Counted from the stretch's first letter, positions 1 to 6,870 are shown. The stretch is DNA of 8,220 nt from an uncultured Clostridia bacterium (GCA_945916025.1 CAMEGD010000062.1:1-8220), one strand, 5' to 3'. Translations and numbers: made by a program. The notes: generated by a model from the letters alone, not told the origin.

Positions 1-1
1 A

Positions 2-703
2 CCTGATATAGAAGCAATAGCAAAAATAGCACATGAAGTTGAAGGATGTAGAGTAATTGTAGACAATACATTTGCAACTCCATATTTACAAAGACCATTA
101 GAATTAGGTGCTGATATAGTTGTTCACTCAGCTACAAAATACCTAAATGGTCATGGAGATATTATTGCCGGAATCGCTTGTGGTAGCGCAGAAGACATGG
201 CACAAGTAAGATTAGTTGGTCTAAAAGACATGACTGGTTCAGTAATAAGTCCACATGATGCTTTCTTAATGATGAGAGGTATGAAAACTCTTGGAGTTAG
301 AATGGATAGACACTGCGAAAATGCTCAAAAGATCGCAGAATTCCTAGAAACACATCCAGCAGTAGAAGTTGTTAACTATCCAGGACTAGAATCATTCCCA
401 CAATATGAACTAGCCAAAAAACAAATGTGCAAACCAGGTGGAATGCTTTCATTCGAAGTTAAGGGTGGAGTAGATGCTGGTAGAACATTAATGAATAGTG
501 TAAAACTTGCTTCATTAGCTGTATCATTAGGAGATGCAGAAACTCTTATTGAACATCCAGCAAGTATGACTCACTCAACTTATTCAGAAGAAGAACTTGC
601 AGAAGCAGGAATTCCTGCTGGATTAGTAAGATTATCAGTAGGTCTAGAAGATGTAGACGATATTATAGCTGACTTACAACAAGCTTTAGACTTAATTAAA
701 TAG
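2..703 (+). CDS. Methionine gamma-lyase-like PLP enzyme (5'-truncated by window edge)
   Basis: The reading frame is open from base 2 to the TAG at 701-703, giving 233 residues; the N-terminal ~160 residues lie outside the window (family length about 390-400). It belongs to the Cys/Met metabolism PLP-dependent family, cytoplasmic fold type I enzymes. VDNTFATPYLQRP near fragment residues 20-32 holds the Asp that binds the PLP ring nitrogen, and SATKYLNGHGD at 43-53 holds the PLP-binding lysine (fragment Lys46). The later blocks KDMTGSVISPHDAFL and LGDAETLIEHPASMTHS, and the C-terminal RLSVGLED, read most like L-methionine gamma-lyase, which converts methionine to methanethiol, 2-oxobutyrate and ammonia. 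Cystathionine gamma-lyase or a related activity cannot be excluded, because the diagnostic active-site cysteine region is upstream of the window. An internal ATG at 197 is not the start: homology continues upstream of it. Confidence 0.9.
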   Translation, partial: PDIEAIAKIAHEVEGCRVIVDNTFATPYLQRPLELGADIVVHSATKYLNGHGDIIAGIACGSAEDMAQVRLVGLKDMTGSVISPHDAFLMMRGMKTLGVRMDRHCENAQKIAEFLETHPAVEVVNYPGLESFPQYELAKKQMCKPGGMLSFEVKGGVDAGRTLMNSVKLASLAVSLGDAETLIEHPASMTHSTYSEEELAEAGIPAGLVRLSVGLEDVDDIIADLQQALDLIK

Positions 704-720
704 TTTTGACTATGAAAGAG

Positions 721-746
721 CCGCCCTAATAAAAGGGCGGTTTTTT
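721..746 (+). terminator. Rho-independent terminator after the lyase gene
   Basis: A perfect 7-bp GC-rich stem CCGCCCT / AGGGCGG (721-727 with 734-740) encloses the loop AATAAA and is followed directly by six T (741-746). It sits 17 bases after the stop codon and is a textbook intrinsic terminator, so the lyase transcript ends here and the following SLH gene needed its own promoter. Confidence 0.95.
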
Positions 747-881
747 AAGTAGTAAAATTACACAAAATAAGTGTTGAATATTTATAAAAATTTTACAATT
801 TATTTATTATCTTACATTTTTTAATTGGGTAAAAATATAAGATAAGCTTAGAGAAATCAAATGAACAAGTAGTTGAGAGTT

Positions 882-1223
882 ATGAAGAAAATTAAAGTTC
901 TAATTATCGTAGCCTTAATAGGATTATTATTGTTACCAAGCATTTCTATGGCAGCTTCGTTAGATGTAGAAACTCCTTGGAAAATAGTTACTGGATTTAT
1001 TTTAGACAGAAGTAAACATTTGTGGTTTTTTACTGAAACTGGGAGATTGTTAGAAGTAAAGGATTACTATGGATATATGCTGCCTGACCAAACTAGTCCA
1101 ACAACAAGCCCATTTATGAGCAGATTATTACAAGTGATATTACTGATAATAGGACAAGATTTTACAAGTTTCAACAGAGGATACCTTGTTTTACGTAAAC
1201 GATCCAATAAATATAAGTATTAG
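882..1223 (+). pseudogene. N-terminal fragment of the SLH protein, with signal peptide
   Basis: I chose ATG 882 rather than TTG 873 because it gives a classic Sec signal peptide: MKKIK basic start, a hydrophobic core VLIIVALIGLLLLPSIS at about residues 6-22, and a cleavage site near SMA-A (residues 23-25). The mature part (LDVETPWKIVTGFILDRSKH onward) resembles no family I recognise. The last ~25 residues (after about base 1145) are rich in basic residues and look like out-of-frame translation, in keeping with a frameshift there. The stretch GAGAG at 875-879 is too close to the ATG to be a convincing ribosome binding site, so expression of this fragment is doubtful. Confidence 0.6.
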
Positions 1224-1316
1224 TTTATCTTTACTTAGTGATGGCAGTTTGGGCATTGAACTATTGGAATTATTAGATGGGTATTTATCCTTTGATGGTT
1301 CTATTTACACAGTGCA

Positions 1317-2105
1317 GTGAATATCCCAACTAATGTTGATGCTACGGGAAGTTGGAAATTCAGCGATGCAAACTTCGAAGTAGCTTCGAAAAACACTGGG
1401 GCTTATAGGTTTTCTATAAATAATTTATTGTTAGGGGGAAGGAACCTATCGGAGATGGGGAGTATAGATATTTCAAAAAATGATACTTTCCAAAATTATT
1501 TAATAAATGATGTTATTAAGGCTTCATTTGAAATTGCAACTAACAATACTAAGTTGTCAGAAAATGGCCAGCTAGATGGTGTTTGGTATAATTATCCAAT
1601 GACCCTTCCAATTGGTTCAAGTGTAACCACTTTAGAAGCAGGTGAGTCAACAATTTCTGATATATACCTTCATAATAAGTATATTTTAGGATTCCCAGAT
1701 GGAAAATTCTATCCTCAAGAAGGACTTAATAGGGGAGAATTTGCAACTATAATAGCAAGACTTGCTAGAGAAAGTAATCTAGTTGGTAACAAAAAAGCTC
1801 TAGAATATAAGGATGTAAAAAAGACAGACTATTTTTACAAAGATCTTCAATATGTTACTACTTTAGGTTATTTTAATGGCTATCCAGATGGTAACTTTAA
1901 AGCATTTGACAAAATGACAGTTGCTGAATTTACAACTGTCATGTCTAAAATAGTAGAAGAATATGACATGGGAGTTAGTGGTGATATTTGGTATGAGAAT
2001 TATCTAGAACTCCTTGAAGTTTATAATGTTCAGAGTATTTTTGCTCCAGACCCTAACTACGACGCACCTATTAGACGTGAACATACTGTTCATATAATAA
2101 ACTAG
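1317..2105 (+). pseudogene. SLH-repeat fragment of the broken surface protein
   Basis: This is the longest open piece (262 residues if read from GTG 1317), but no ribosome binding site precedes the GTG and the frame is already open from 1296, so it is an internal piece rather than a separate gene. Residues 1-110 are an unrecognised ectodomain. SLH repeat 1 covers about 112-153 (GFPDGKFYPQ then LNRGEFATIIARL). Repeat 2 covers about 163-213 (YKDVKKTDYFYKDLQYV, GYPDGNFK, MTVAEFTTVMSKI). Repeat 3 starts at about 222 and is cut by TAG 2103 just after PIRREHTVHIIN. SLH triplets normally bind pyruvylated secondary cell-wall polymers and anchor proteins to the Gram-positive wall. An annotation pipeline might report this piece as an S-layer homology domain protein. 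Confidence 0.7.
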
Positions 2106-2339
2106 ATTATTAACTTAAACATAGATAAAGATAGAATAGAAAAAGACAAAAGCCTCCTTGTTACATATTCAGATGTAGATAAATCAAGTCCATTTTATTA
2201 TGACATTATCGCAGCTGCAAACTCTTTTACCTTTAAGGAAGCTTGGGTTGACATAATGAAAAATGATGGAAATTGGACATGTAAATCTTATTTAGTTGGA
2301 ATTGGAATGGAAGATTTTGAGTATAAAATAAATAAGTAA

Positions 2340-2380
2340 AACTTATGGCCTCTGTTAAGTTAGGGGTTTGTTTTCTTTGA
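2340..2380 (+). terminator. Weak possible terminator after the SLH pseudogene
   Basis: AACTTA (2340-2345) pairs with TAAGTT (2356-2361) around a 10-base loop, and a T-rich run (GGTTTGTTTTCTTT) follows a few bases later. The stem is short and AT-rich and the T-tract is interrupted, so this is only a tentative assignment; it is simply the best candidate before the next gene. Confidence 0.25.
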
Positions 2381-2448
2381 AAGGCTAAGCTTTTAAGAAA
2401 ATGGATTAAAGGGATTATTAATTATCCATGTTATTGTTCTTAAAAATC

Positions 2449-2477
2449 TTGTAAAACAAGTATTTTTATAATATATT
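2449..2477 (+). promoter_or_regulatory. Probable sigma-A promoter of the yczE-like/extradiol dioxygenase operon
   Basis: TTGTAA at 2449-2454 (4 of 6 matches to the -35 consensus) and TATATT at 2472-2477 (5 of 6 to the -10) are separated by exactly 17 bases. It lies 52 bases upstream of the ATG at 2530, in the AT-rich gap after the SLH pseudogene. In this AT-rich DNA chance matches are common, so confidence is moderate. Confidence 0.45.
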
Positions 2478-2529
2478 TAAAGACATAGTAGTGGGTATAA
2501 ATTTACAAATTAGAAAAGGTAATAAATAG

Positions 2530-3141
2530 ATGAAATTTCTCGAAAAAGATATATTAAGAAGAACTGTGTTAGTGTTAGTTGGCCTTGTCATTTTAGGATT
2601 AGGGGCAGCTTTATTTTTGTATTCAAATTTAGGTGCCGATCCAAATAGTGTATTTATTGAAGGTCTTGGAATAAAGCTAGATGTATCTTATGGTACTGCC
2701 TCTTTAATTGTAAATGCAGTTTTAGCTTCTATAGTTTTTGTGACAAAAAGGAAGTATATAAATATAGCAAGTATCTTGTGCTTATTTGTGACGGGATATT
2801 CAGCGGACTTTTTTGTATTTGTCTTTAAGAAACTTGCTCTAAACAACACATTTTTTCCATTTCAGCTTATATATATTGTTCTTAGCCTGTTGATATTAAG
2901 CTTTGCCATTGCCTTTTATATTCACCAAAGACTTGGAATTGGGGCTATGGATGCTATTCCTCAAATTATTGCTGATAAAACATCCTTGAGTTTTTCTACA
3001 ACAAGAAGAATTTTGGATATTTTAGCCTTAGCTGTTGGAATTATACTTGGGGGAACCTTTGGTATAGGAACTATTATAATGTCTTTGGGAACAGGTCCTA
3101 TGGTGGAGTTTTATAGACGAAAGTTTTCTTTTGTGAATTAG
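2530..3141 (+). CDS. YczE/YyaS/YitT-family integral membrane protein
   Basis: This 203-residue protein is almost entirely hydrophobic, with about five membrane segments at roughly residues 10-31, 55-72, 77-99, 111-131 and 160-187. The first segment is followed by LYSNLGADPNSVFIEGLG, the middle by QRLGIGAMDAIPQIIADK, and the end by GGTFGIGTIIMSLGTGPMVEF. This pattern (a small-residue GxGT block before a conserved GP) is typical of the YczE-like family (COG2364), whose biochemical function is unknown; some members adjoin regulators or transporters. Location is the cytoplasmic membrane. The ATG is preceded by AGAAAAGG about ten bases upstream. The next gene starts 14 bases after its stop, so the two are probably co-transcribed from a promoter at about 2449-2477. 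Confidence 0.75.
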   Translation: MKFLEKDILRRTVLVLVGLVILGLGAALFLYSNLGADPNSVFIEGLGIKLDVSYGTASLIVNAVLASIVFVTKRKYINIASILCLFVTGYSADFFVFVFKKLALNNTFFPFQLIYIVLSLLILSFAIAFYIHQRLGIGAMDAIPQIIADKTSLSFSTTRRILDILALAVGIILGGTFGIGTIIMSLGTGPMVEFYRRKFSFVN

Positions 3142-3155
3142 ATTTGGAGGTCTTT

Positions 3156-3929
3156 ATGAATAAAATGCCAGTGCTTTTTGTGGGTCATGGTAGTCCAATG
3201 ATTGCCCTTGAAAACAATGACTTAACTAATAACTTTAAAAAAGTAGGCCAAGAAATAATAGAAAAATATCAAAAACCTAAGGGGATACTAGTTATCTCTG
3301 CCCATTGGTTTACTCCTGGATTTTTTACAAATGATGAAGAAAATCCAAGGCAAATTTATGATATGTATGGTTTTCCAGACGAATTATATCAGGTAGACTA
3401 CAAGGTTAAGGGCTCTTATGAACTTGCAAACAAGCTCACTCAACTAACAAATAACAAGGTAGTTATGAACAATGAATGGGGTATTGACCATGGGACTTGG
3501 ACTGTATTAGTCCACATGTTTCCAGATGGAGATATTCCTGTAGTTCAATTAAGTGTAAACTACAAGGCTGAAATAGATGAGATTTATGAACTTGGGAGAG
3601 AACTATCACAACTTAGGGACCAAGGATACTTAATTATTGGTAGCGGAAATATTGTTCACAACTTAGGTCTAGTTGAATGGTCTAATGAAGGTGGAAGTGA
3701 AATATCCTACAAGTTCGATAATAATATAAAGGAAGCAATTTTAAGAAGAGATGATAAGAAGGTTTTAGACTACAAATCAATTGAGGGAGCATCCTATGCA
3801 GTTCCAACCTTAGATCACTTTTTACCTCTTATATATATCTTAGGGGCAAGTGATGAAGTACCTAAAGTCTTTAATAATGTTTCTACCCTAGGCTCAATTT
3901 CCATGACTTCTTATGCCTTTGGCCTATAA
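3156..3929 (+). CDS. YgiD/LigB-family class III extradiol ring-cleavage dioxygenase
   Basis: The product is 257 residues, matching the usual ~260 of the YgiD/4,5-DOPA dioxygenase group. These cytoplasmic metalloenzymes open catechol-type rings; the true substrate of bacterial members is mostly unknown. Conserved landmarks are GHGSPM (His11), SAHW (His50), DHGTW (His112), GSGNIVHNL (His168) and PTLDHFLPL (His221). His11, His50 and His221 are the probable metal ligands and His168 a candidate catalytic residue, by analogy with the family. I start at ATG 3156 because TGGAGG (3145-3150) lies five bases before it; an upstream in-frame TTG at 3144 overlaps that site and would be a worse start. An oxygen-dependent enzyme in an apparent strict anaerobe is slightly odd and may reflect oxygen or aromatic scavenging, or another reaction. 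It follows the YczE-like gene closely. Confidence 0.85.
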   Translation: MNKMPVLFVGHGSPMIALENNDLTNNFKKVGQEIIEKYQKPKGILVISAHWFTPGFFTNDEENPRQIYDMYGFPDELYQVDYKVKGSYELANKLTQLTNNKVVMNNEWGIDHGTWTVLVHMFPDGDIPVVQLSVNYKAEIDEIYELGRELSQLRDQGYLIIGSGNIVHNLGLVEWSNEGGSEISYKFDNNIKEAILRRDDKKVLDYKSIEGASYAVPTLDHFLPLIYILGASDEVPKVFNNVSTLGSISMTSYAFGL

Positions 3930-3949
3930 GGGATTAATAAATTAATAAT

Positions 3950-3977
3950 TTGACAATTAGATAATATGTGATATATT
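3950..3977 (+). promoter_or_regulatory. Strong extended -10 promoter of the hydrogenase maturation operon
   Basis: A perfect -35 TTGACA (3950-3955) is followed 16 bases later by TATATT (3972-3977), with a TG one base upstream of it (3969-3970) forming an extended -10. Transcription should start near 3984, giving a leader of about 178 bases before the first start codon. It is the best promoter match in the window and lies only 20 bases after the extradiol dioxygenase gene, so the downstream operon is separately controlled. Confidence 0.75.
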
Positions 3978-4010
3978 TAAAGTGGTGACGAAAAAGTTTA
4001 GTCTGATTTG

Positions 4011-4063
4011 AAACCTGTGATAAATATATGATTTTTGGACACAGGTTTTTTGTGTCCTTTTTT
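4011..4063 (+). promoter_or_regulatory. Leader attenuator: terminator with an overlapping alternative helix
   Basis: Two helices share bases. Helix 1 is a perfect 9-bp pairing AAACCTGTG (4011-4019) with CACAGGTTT (4040-4048), loop 20 bases. Helix 2 is a 7-bp terminator stem GGACACA (4037-4043) with TGTGTCC (4051-4057), loop GGTTTTT, followed by six T (4058-4063). Bases 4040-4043 are needed by both, so they exclude each other. As the structure lies between a strong promoter and the first gene, formation of helix 1 would allow read-through and helix 2 would stop transcription, the standard logic of an attenuator or riboswitch expression platform. The upstream leader 3984-4010 can also make a small GTTT/AAAC hairpin that would compete with helix 1. 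The ligand or sensor is not identifiable, and the terminator might also serve the upstream dioxygenase transcript. Confidence 0.6.
4037..4063 (+). terminator. Intrinsic terminator inside the maturation-operon leader
   Basis: The 7-bp stem GGACACA/TGTGTCC and six-T tract make a functional-looking Rho-independent terminator about 99 bases before the first start codon. It would end transcripts of the YczE-like/dioxygenase operon and, conditionally, those from the promoter at 3950-3977. Confidence 0.75.
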
Positions 4064-4080
4064 ATTGAGGAATCAATAAG

Positions 4081-4130
4081 GTTCCCGGGTACTCACCCCA
4101 TGGGTTATCGTCGTGGAAGGGTGGGGGTCA
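4081..4130 (+). other. GC-rich structured patch of unknown function in the leader
   Basis: About 60% GC in otherwise very AT-rich flanks. It contains the palindromes CCCGGG (4084-4089) and CCCATGGG (4097-4104), and CTCACCC (4092-4098) can pair with GGGTGGG (4119-4125) around a 20-base loop, while ACCC (4095-4098) can instead pair with GGGT (4102-4105). Position between the leader terminator and the ribosome binding site suggests a structured RNA element, but I could not match it to a riboswitch or T-box consensus. The AGGGTGG it contains recalls the T-box core, yet the required following bases are absent. Confidence 0.35.
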
Positions 4131-4161
4131 TATTGTTAAGTTATGAATTTTTAGGAGGATT

Positions 4162-4410
4162 ATGGAAAATAGAATTGCTATTATAGGAATAATTACTGGA
4201 GGAACAGGCAGTAATTTTAAGGTTCAAGAGGTTTTACATTCTTACAACAAGTATATAGTAGGTAGAATGGGTCTTCCGAGGGTGGAAGAAGACGTAAATG
4301 TCATTACCATTGTTGTTAAGGCCCCTCAAAATGAAATTTCTAGTCTTTCTGGAAAGCTAGGTTCAATTGATAGGGTTACTGCTAAGGCTATATACAAGAA
4401 GGTTAACTAA
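4162..4410 (+). CDS. TM1266-family putative [FeFe]-hydrogenase system regulator
   Basis: This 82-residue protein matches the TM1266 family in length and pattern: an opening beta strand (NRIAIIGIITGG), a helix (VQEVLHSYNKYIVGRMGLP), a second strand (VNVITIVVKAP), and a helix with the family block ISSLSGKLGSIDRVTAKAIYKK. Members adopt an ACT-like/NikR C-terminal ferredoxin-like fold and are encoded with hydrogenase maturation genes, hence the name 'iron-only hydrogenase system regulator'; direct proof of regulation is lacking, and no DNA-binding domain is visible here. The start is set by AGGAGG at 4153-4158, with an unusually short 3-base gap to the ATG. Its TAA shares one base with the hydE ATG, so the two are translationally coupled. 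It is the first gene behind the attenuator-like leader. Confidence 0.85.
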   Translation: MENRIAIIGIITGGTGSNFKVQEVLHSYNKYIVGRMGLPRVEEDVNVITIVVKAPQNEISSLSGKLGSIDRVTAKAIYKKVN

Positions 4411-5456
4411 TGGATATTTTAAAAAATCTTAGGGAGGGGTATAGCCCTTCTAATGAAGAATTATACAATTTATTAAAGGACAACTCAAAAGAGACCAACA
4501 AGGCTTTACAGGAACTTGCCTTTGAGATTTGTGAAAAATACTATGAAGACAAGATCTTCATTAGAGGTTTGATTGAGTATTCAAACTACTGTGAGGAGAA
4601 TTGCCTTTACTGTGGGATTCAGAAGTCCAATCTACAAGTAGAAAGGTTTAGGCTTAAGGCATCTGAGGTTTTGGACTCTGCTAGAAATGGTTATAGACTT
4701 GGCTTTAGAACCTTTGTCCTTCAAGGTGGAGAAGACCCTGGCCTTAAGGATGATTACTTTTTAGAAATTATTAAATCCATAAAAGAATCTTATCCTGACA
4801 CTAGGATTACCCTTTCAATTGGGAAGAGGTCTTATGAATCCTTAAAAAAAATGAAGGAAGCTGGGGCAGATAGGTTTTTATTAAGACATGAGGCTGCCAG
4901 TGACAGGTGTTTTTCTAGCCTTCATCCTAGTAGCCAACTAAAGGAAGATAGGTTTAGGGTTTTAAAAGACCTAAAGGACCTAGGATATATAACAGGTTCT
5001 GGATTTATGGTGGGAGCTCCCTTCCAAGGTGTAGAGGACATTATTGAAGACATTAGATTTTTGGAAAAATTAAGACCAGAAATGATAGGAATTGGTCCCT
5101 TTATCCCCCAAGAAGACACAGTATTTAAGACCTATCCCCATGGAGACTTAAATCTTACTTTGAGGATATTGTCAATTTTGAGGATTATGTTTCCAAAGTC
5201 ACTAATTCCAGCAACTACAGCCTTAAATACTATTAGTGAAGAAGGAAGAATTCTAGGTATATTACATGGTTGTAACGTGGTAATGCCTAATATTTCTCCA
5301 GAATTTGCTAGAGAAAACTACAAGCTTTACGACAAAAAAAAGACCACTAACCTTGAAGCTGGAGAATATATTGGAAATTTAGGAATTGAATTAAATAAAA
5401 TTGGTAAAAAAATAGTAATTGATAGGGGAGATCCAATAGGAGAAAAAAATGATTAA
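4410..5456 (+). CDS. hydE: [FeFe]-hydrogenase H-cluster radical SAM maturase HydE
   Basis: The 348-residue product has the expected family length. It is a cytoplasmic radical SAM enzyme that acts on the organometallic iron-cysteine synthon made by HydG on the way to the diiron subcluster. The radical SAM iron-sulfur motif CX3CX2C is at Cys61, Cys65 and Cys68 (SNYCEENCLYCG), the SAM-binding GGEDP block at 106-110, and the HydE-type RHEAAS at 159-164. The conserved HGCNVVMPNISPE block is at 286-298. The second, accessory cluster cysteines found in Thermotoga maritima HydE beyond this block are absent: residues 289-348 contain no cysteine, as in many homologues. BioB and other radical SAM relatives are excluded by the neighbours and by these blocks. 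The ATG overlaps the preceding stop by one base (TAATG). Confidence 0.96.
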   Translation: MDILKNLREGYSPSNEELYNLLKDNSKETNKALQELAFEICEKYYEDKIFIRGLIEYSNYCEENCLYCGIQKSNLQVERFRLKASEVLDSARNGYRLGFRTFVLQGGEDPGLKDDYFLEIIKSIKESYPDTRITLSIGKRSYESLKKMKEAGADRFLLRHEAASDRCFSSLHPSSQLKEDRFRVLKDLKDLGYITGSGFMVGAPFQGVEDIIEDIRFLEKLRPEMIGIGPFIPQEDTVFKTYPHGDLNLTLRILSILRIMFPKSLIPATTALNTISEEGRILGILHGCNVVMPNISPEFARENYKLYDKKKTTNLEAGEYIGNLGIELNKIGKKIVIDRGDPIGEKND

Positions 5457-6870
5457 ATACGACAAATACAGTTCAAATGCTCTAGAATTTATAAACCATG
5501 AAGAGATTCTAGAAACAATAGAATATGGAGAAAAGAACAAGGACAACTTGGACTTAATAAGTAAGATTATAGATAAGGCTAAGACATTAAAAGGACTTGA
5601 TCACAAGGAGTCCTTCTTGTTATTTAAGTGCCAAGATGAAGAATTAAATGAAGAAATTTTTAAACTTGCAAAGGAAATAAAACTAAAGTTATATGGCAAG
5701 AGAATAGTTTTGTTTGCTCCTTTATATCTTTCAAACTACTGTGTAAATGGCTGTGTTTATTGTCCATACCATGCTAAAAACAAGGATATTCCAAGGAAGA
5801 AACTTTCTATGGAAGAAATTAAAAGAGAAACTATAGCCCTTCAAGATATGGGTCATAAGAGACTTGCCCTTGAATGTGGTGAAGACAAAAACAATACTCC
5901 TATTGAATATATAATAGAAGCTATAAAGACAATTTATTCCGTTCATCACAAAAATGGAGACACTAGACGTGTAAATGTAAATATAGCAGCAACTTCTGTG
6001 GAGGAATACAAGATGCTTAAAGATGCTGGTATAGGAACCTATATTTTGTTCCAAGAAACCTACCACAAGGAGTCTTATGAAGCCCTTCATCCAACAGGAC
6101 CAAAATCAAATTATATCTATCATACAGAAGCTATGGATAGGGCTATGGATGCTGGAATTGACGATGTTGGCTGTGGTGTTTTGTTTGGTTTAAACAATTA
6201 TGAATATGATTATGTTGGCCTAATGATGCATGCTGAACACTTGGAAGCTAAGTACAATGTCGGTCCTCACACAATTTCAGTACCTAGGGTAAGACCAGCA
6301 AATGACATAAACCCTGAAGATTTTGACAACTCCTTATCTGATGAAATATTTGAAAAAATAGTCGCTTGTATTAGGCTAACTGCTCCATATACAGGAATGA
6401 TAATGTCCACTAGAGAAAACGAAGAAGTTAGAAAGAAAGTTTTAGATTTGGGAATTTCTCAAATATCAGGTGGCTCTAAAACCTCTGTAGGTGGTTATTC
6501 AGAAGAAAGCCAAATTGAAAAAACAAAGCAATTTGATGTTGAAGACCATAGAACCTTAAATGAAGTTGTGACTTGGTTACTAGAACTTGGACACATACCA
6601 TCATTTTGTACTGGATGTTACAGGGAAGGTAGAACTGGGGACAGATTTATGACCCTAGTAAAATCTGGAGACATTGCAAATATATGCCAACCAAATGCCC
6701 TTATGACCCTAAAGGAATATATGGAAGATTATGGGGATGACAGGGTAAAAGAACTAGGCCAAAAAATTATTAATGAAGAGTTAGATATAGTAGCAAAACC
6801 GGAAATAAAAGACCTTACAATAAAAAACATTAAATCTATAGAAGAAGGAAAGAGAGATTTTAGGCTATGA
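5449..6870 (+). CDS. hydG: [FeFe]-hydrogenase maturase HydG (radical SAM tyrosine lyase)
   Basis: The product is 473 residues, typical for HydG. This cytoplasmic enzyme cleaves tyrosine to p-cresol and dehydroglycine and turns the latter into CO and cyanide on a dangler iron. The N-terminal radical SAM motif CX3CX2C is at Cys98, Cys102 and Cys105 (SNYCVNGCVYCPYH). ECGED is at 142-146 and GGSKTSVGGY at 341-350. The C-terminal auxiliary cluster motif CX2CX22C, which separates HydG from the thiamine enzyme ThiH, is complete at Cys387, Cys390 and Cys413. The start ATG overlaps hydE by 8 bases and has AGGAGA (5438-5443) six bases upstream. The end overlaps hydF by four bases. Confidence 0.97.
   Translation: MIKYDKYSSNALEFINHEEILETIEYGEKNKDNLDLISKIIDKAKTLKGLDHKESFLLFKCQDEELNEEIFKLAKEIKLKLYGKRIVLFAPLYLSNYCVNGCVYCPYHAKNKDIPRKKLSMEEIKRETIALQDMGHKRLALECGEDKNNTPIEYIIEAIKTIYSVHHKNGDTRRVNVNIAATSVEEYKMLKDAGIGTYILFQETYHKESYEALHPTGPKSNYIYHTEAMDRAMDAGIDDVGCGVLFGLNNYEYDYVGLMMHAEHLEAKYNVGPHTISVPRVRPANDINPEDFDNSLSDEIFEKIVACIRLTAPYTGMIMSTRENEEVRKKVLDLGISQISGGSKTSVGGYSEESQIEKTKQFDVEDHRTLNEVVTWLLELGHIPSFCTGCYREGRTGDRFMTLVKSGDIANICQPNALMTLKEYMEDYGDDRVKELGQKIINEELDIVAKPEIKDLTIKNIKSIEEGKRDFRL

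Larger units (their letters stand above)
882..2339 (+). pseudogene. Decayed SLH-domain (S-layer-like) surface protein gene
   Basis: These bases look like one former gene for a secreted cell-wall-anchored protein, now in pieces. Piece A (882-1223) has the signal peptide. Piece B lies in the +1-shifted frame (about 1153-1320) and reads plausibly as protein (for example TEDTLFYVNDPINISISLSL and LLDGYLSFDGSIYTV) up to a TGA at 1318. Piece C returns to the original frame from about 1296 and carries SLH repeats to a TAG at 2103-2105. Piece D continues in the same frame after that TAG (LLVTYSDVDKSSPFYYDIIA) to TAA at 2337-2339. That implies at least two frameshifts (near 1100-1160 and near 1296-1318) plus one nonsense mutation; a short protein-like stretch in the third frame at about 1103-1150 hints at an additional indel. 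Sequencing error is an alternative, but three independent lesions favour true decay. Intact length would be about 485 residues. I see no good ribosome binding site before 882. Confidence 0.8.

Noticed and set aside
197..703. Separate 168-residue gene starting at ATG 197
   Set aside because: The same frame is open to the window start and includes the PLP-lysine motif upstream of 197, so this ATG is internal.
774..841. Possible promoter for the SLH gene in the AT-rich gap
   Set aside because: Several TTGAAT, TTTACA, TATTAT and TATAAG matches exist, but none forms a pair with 15-18 base spacing and good scores in both boxes.
4117..4130. AGGGTGG resembling the T-box antiterminator core
   Set aside because: The core should continue as NACCGCG; here GGGTCAT follows, and the only terminator lies upstream rather than downstream of it.
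4028..4186. 52-codon plus-strand frame running through the leader into the TM1266 gene
   Set aside because: It starts inside the attenuator loop, has no Shine-Dalgarno site, translates the terminator stem and T-tract, and overlaps the true start; probably chance, although a leader peptide cannot be fully excluded.
4922..5119. 65-residue open frame on the minus strand
   Set aside because: It lies wholly inside hydE, has no ribosome binding site and no recognisable protein features; it is a shadow of the coding strand.
5731..6090. 119-residue open frame on the minus strand
   Set aside because: It lies wholly inside hydG opposite its radical SAM domain and shows low-complexity aromatic runs typical of antisense frames.
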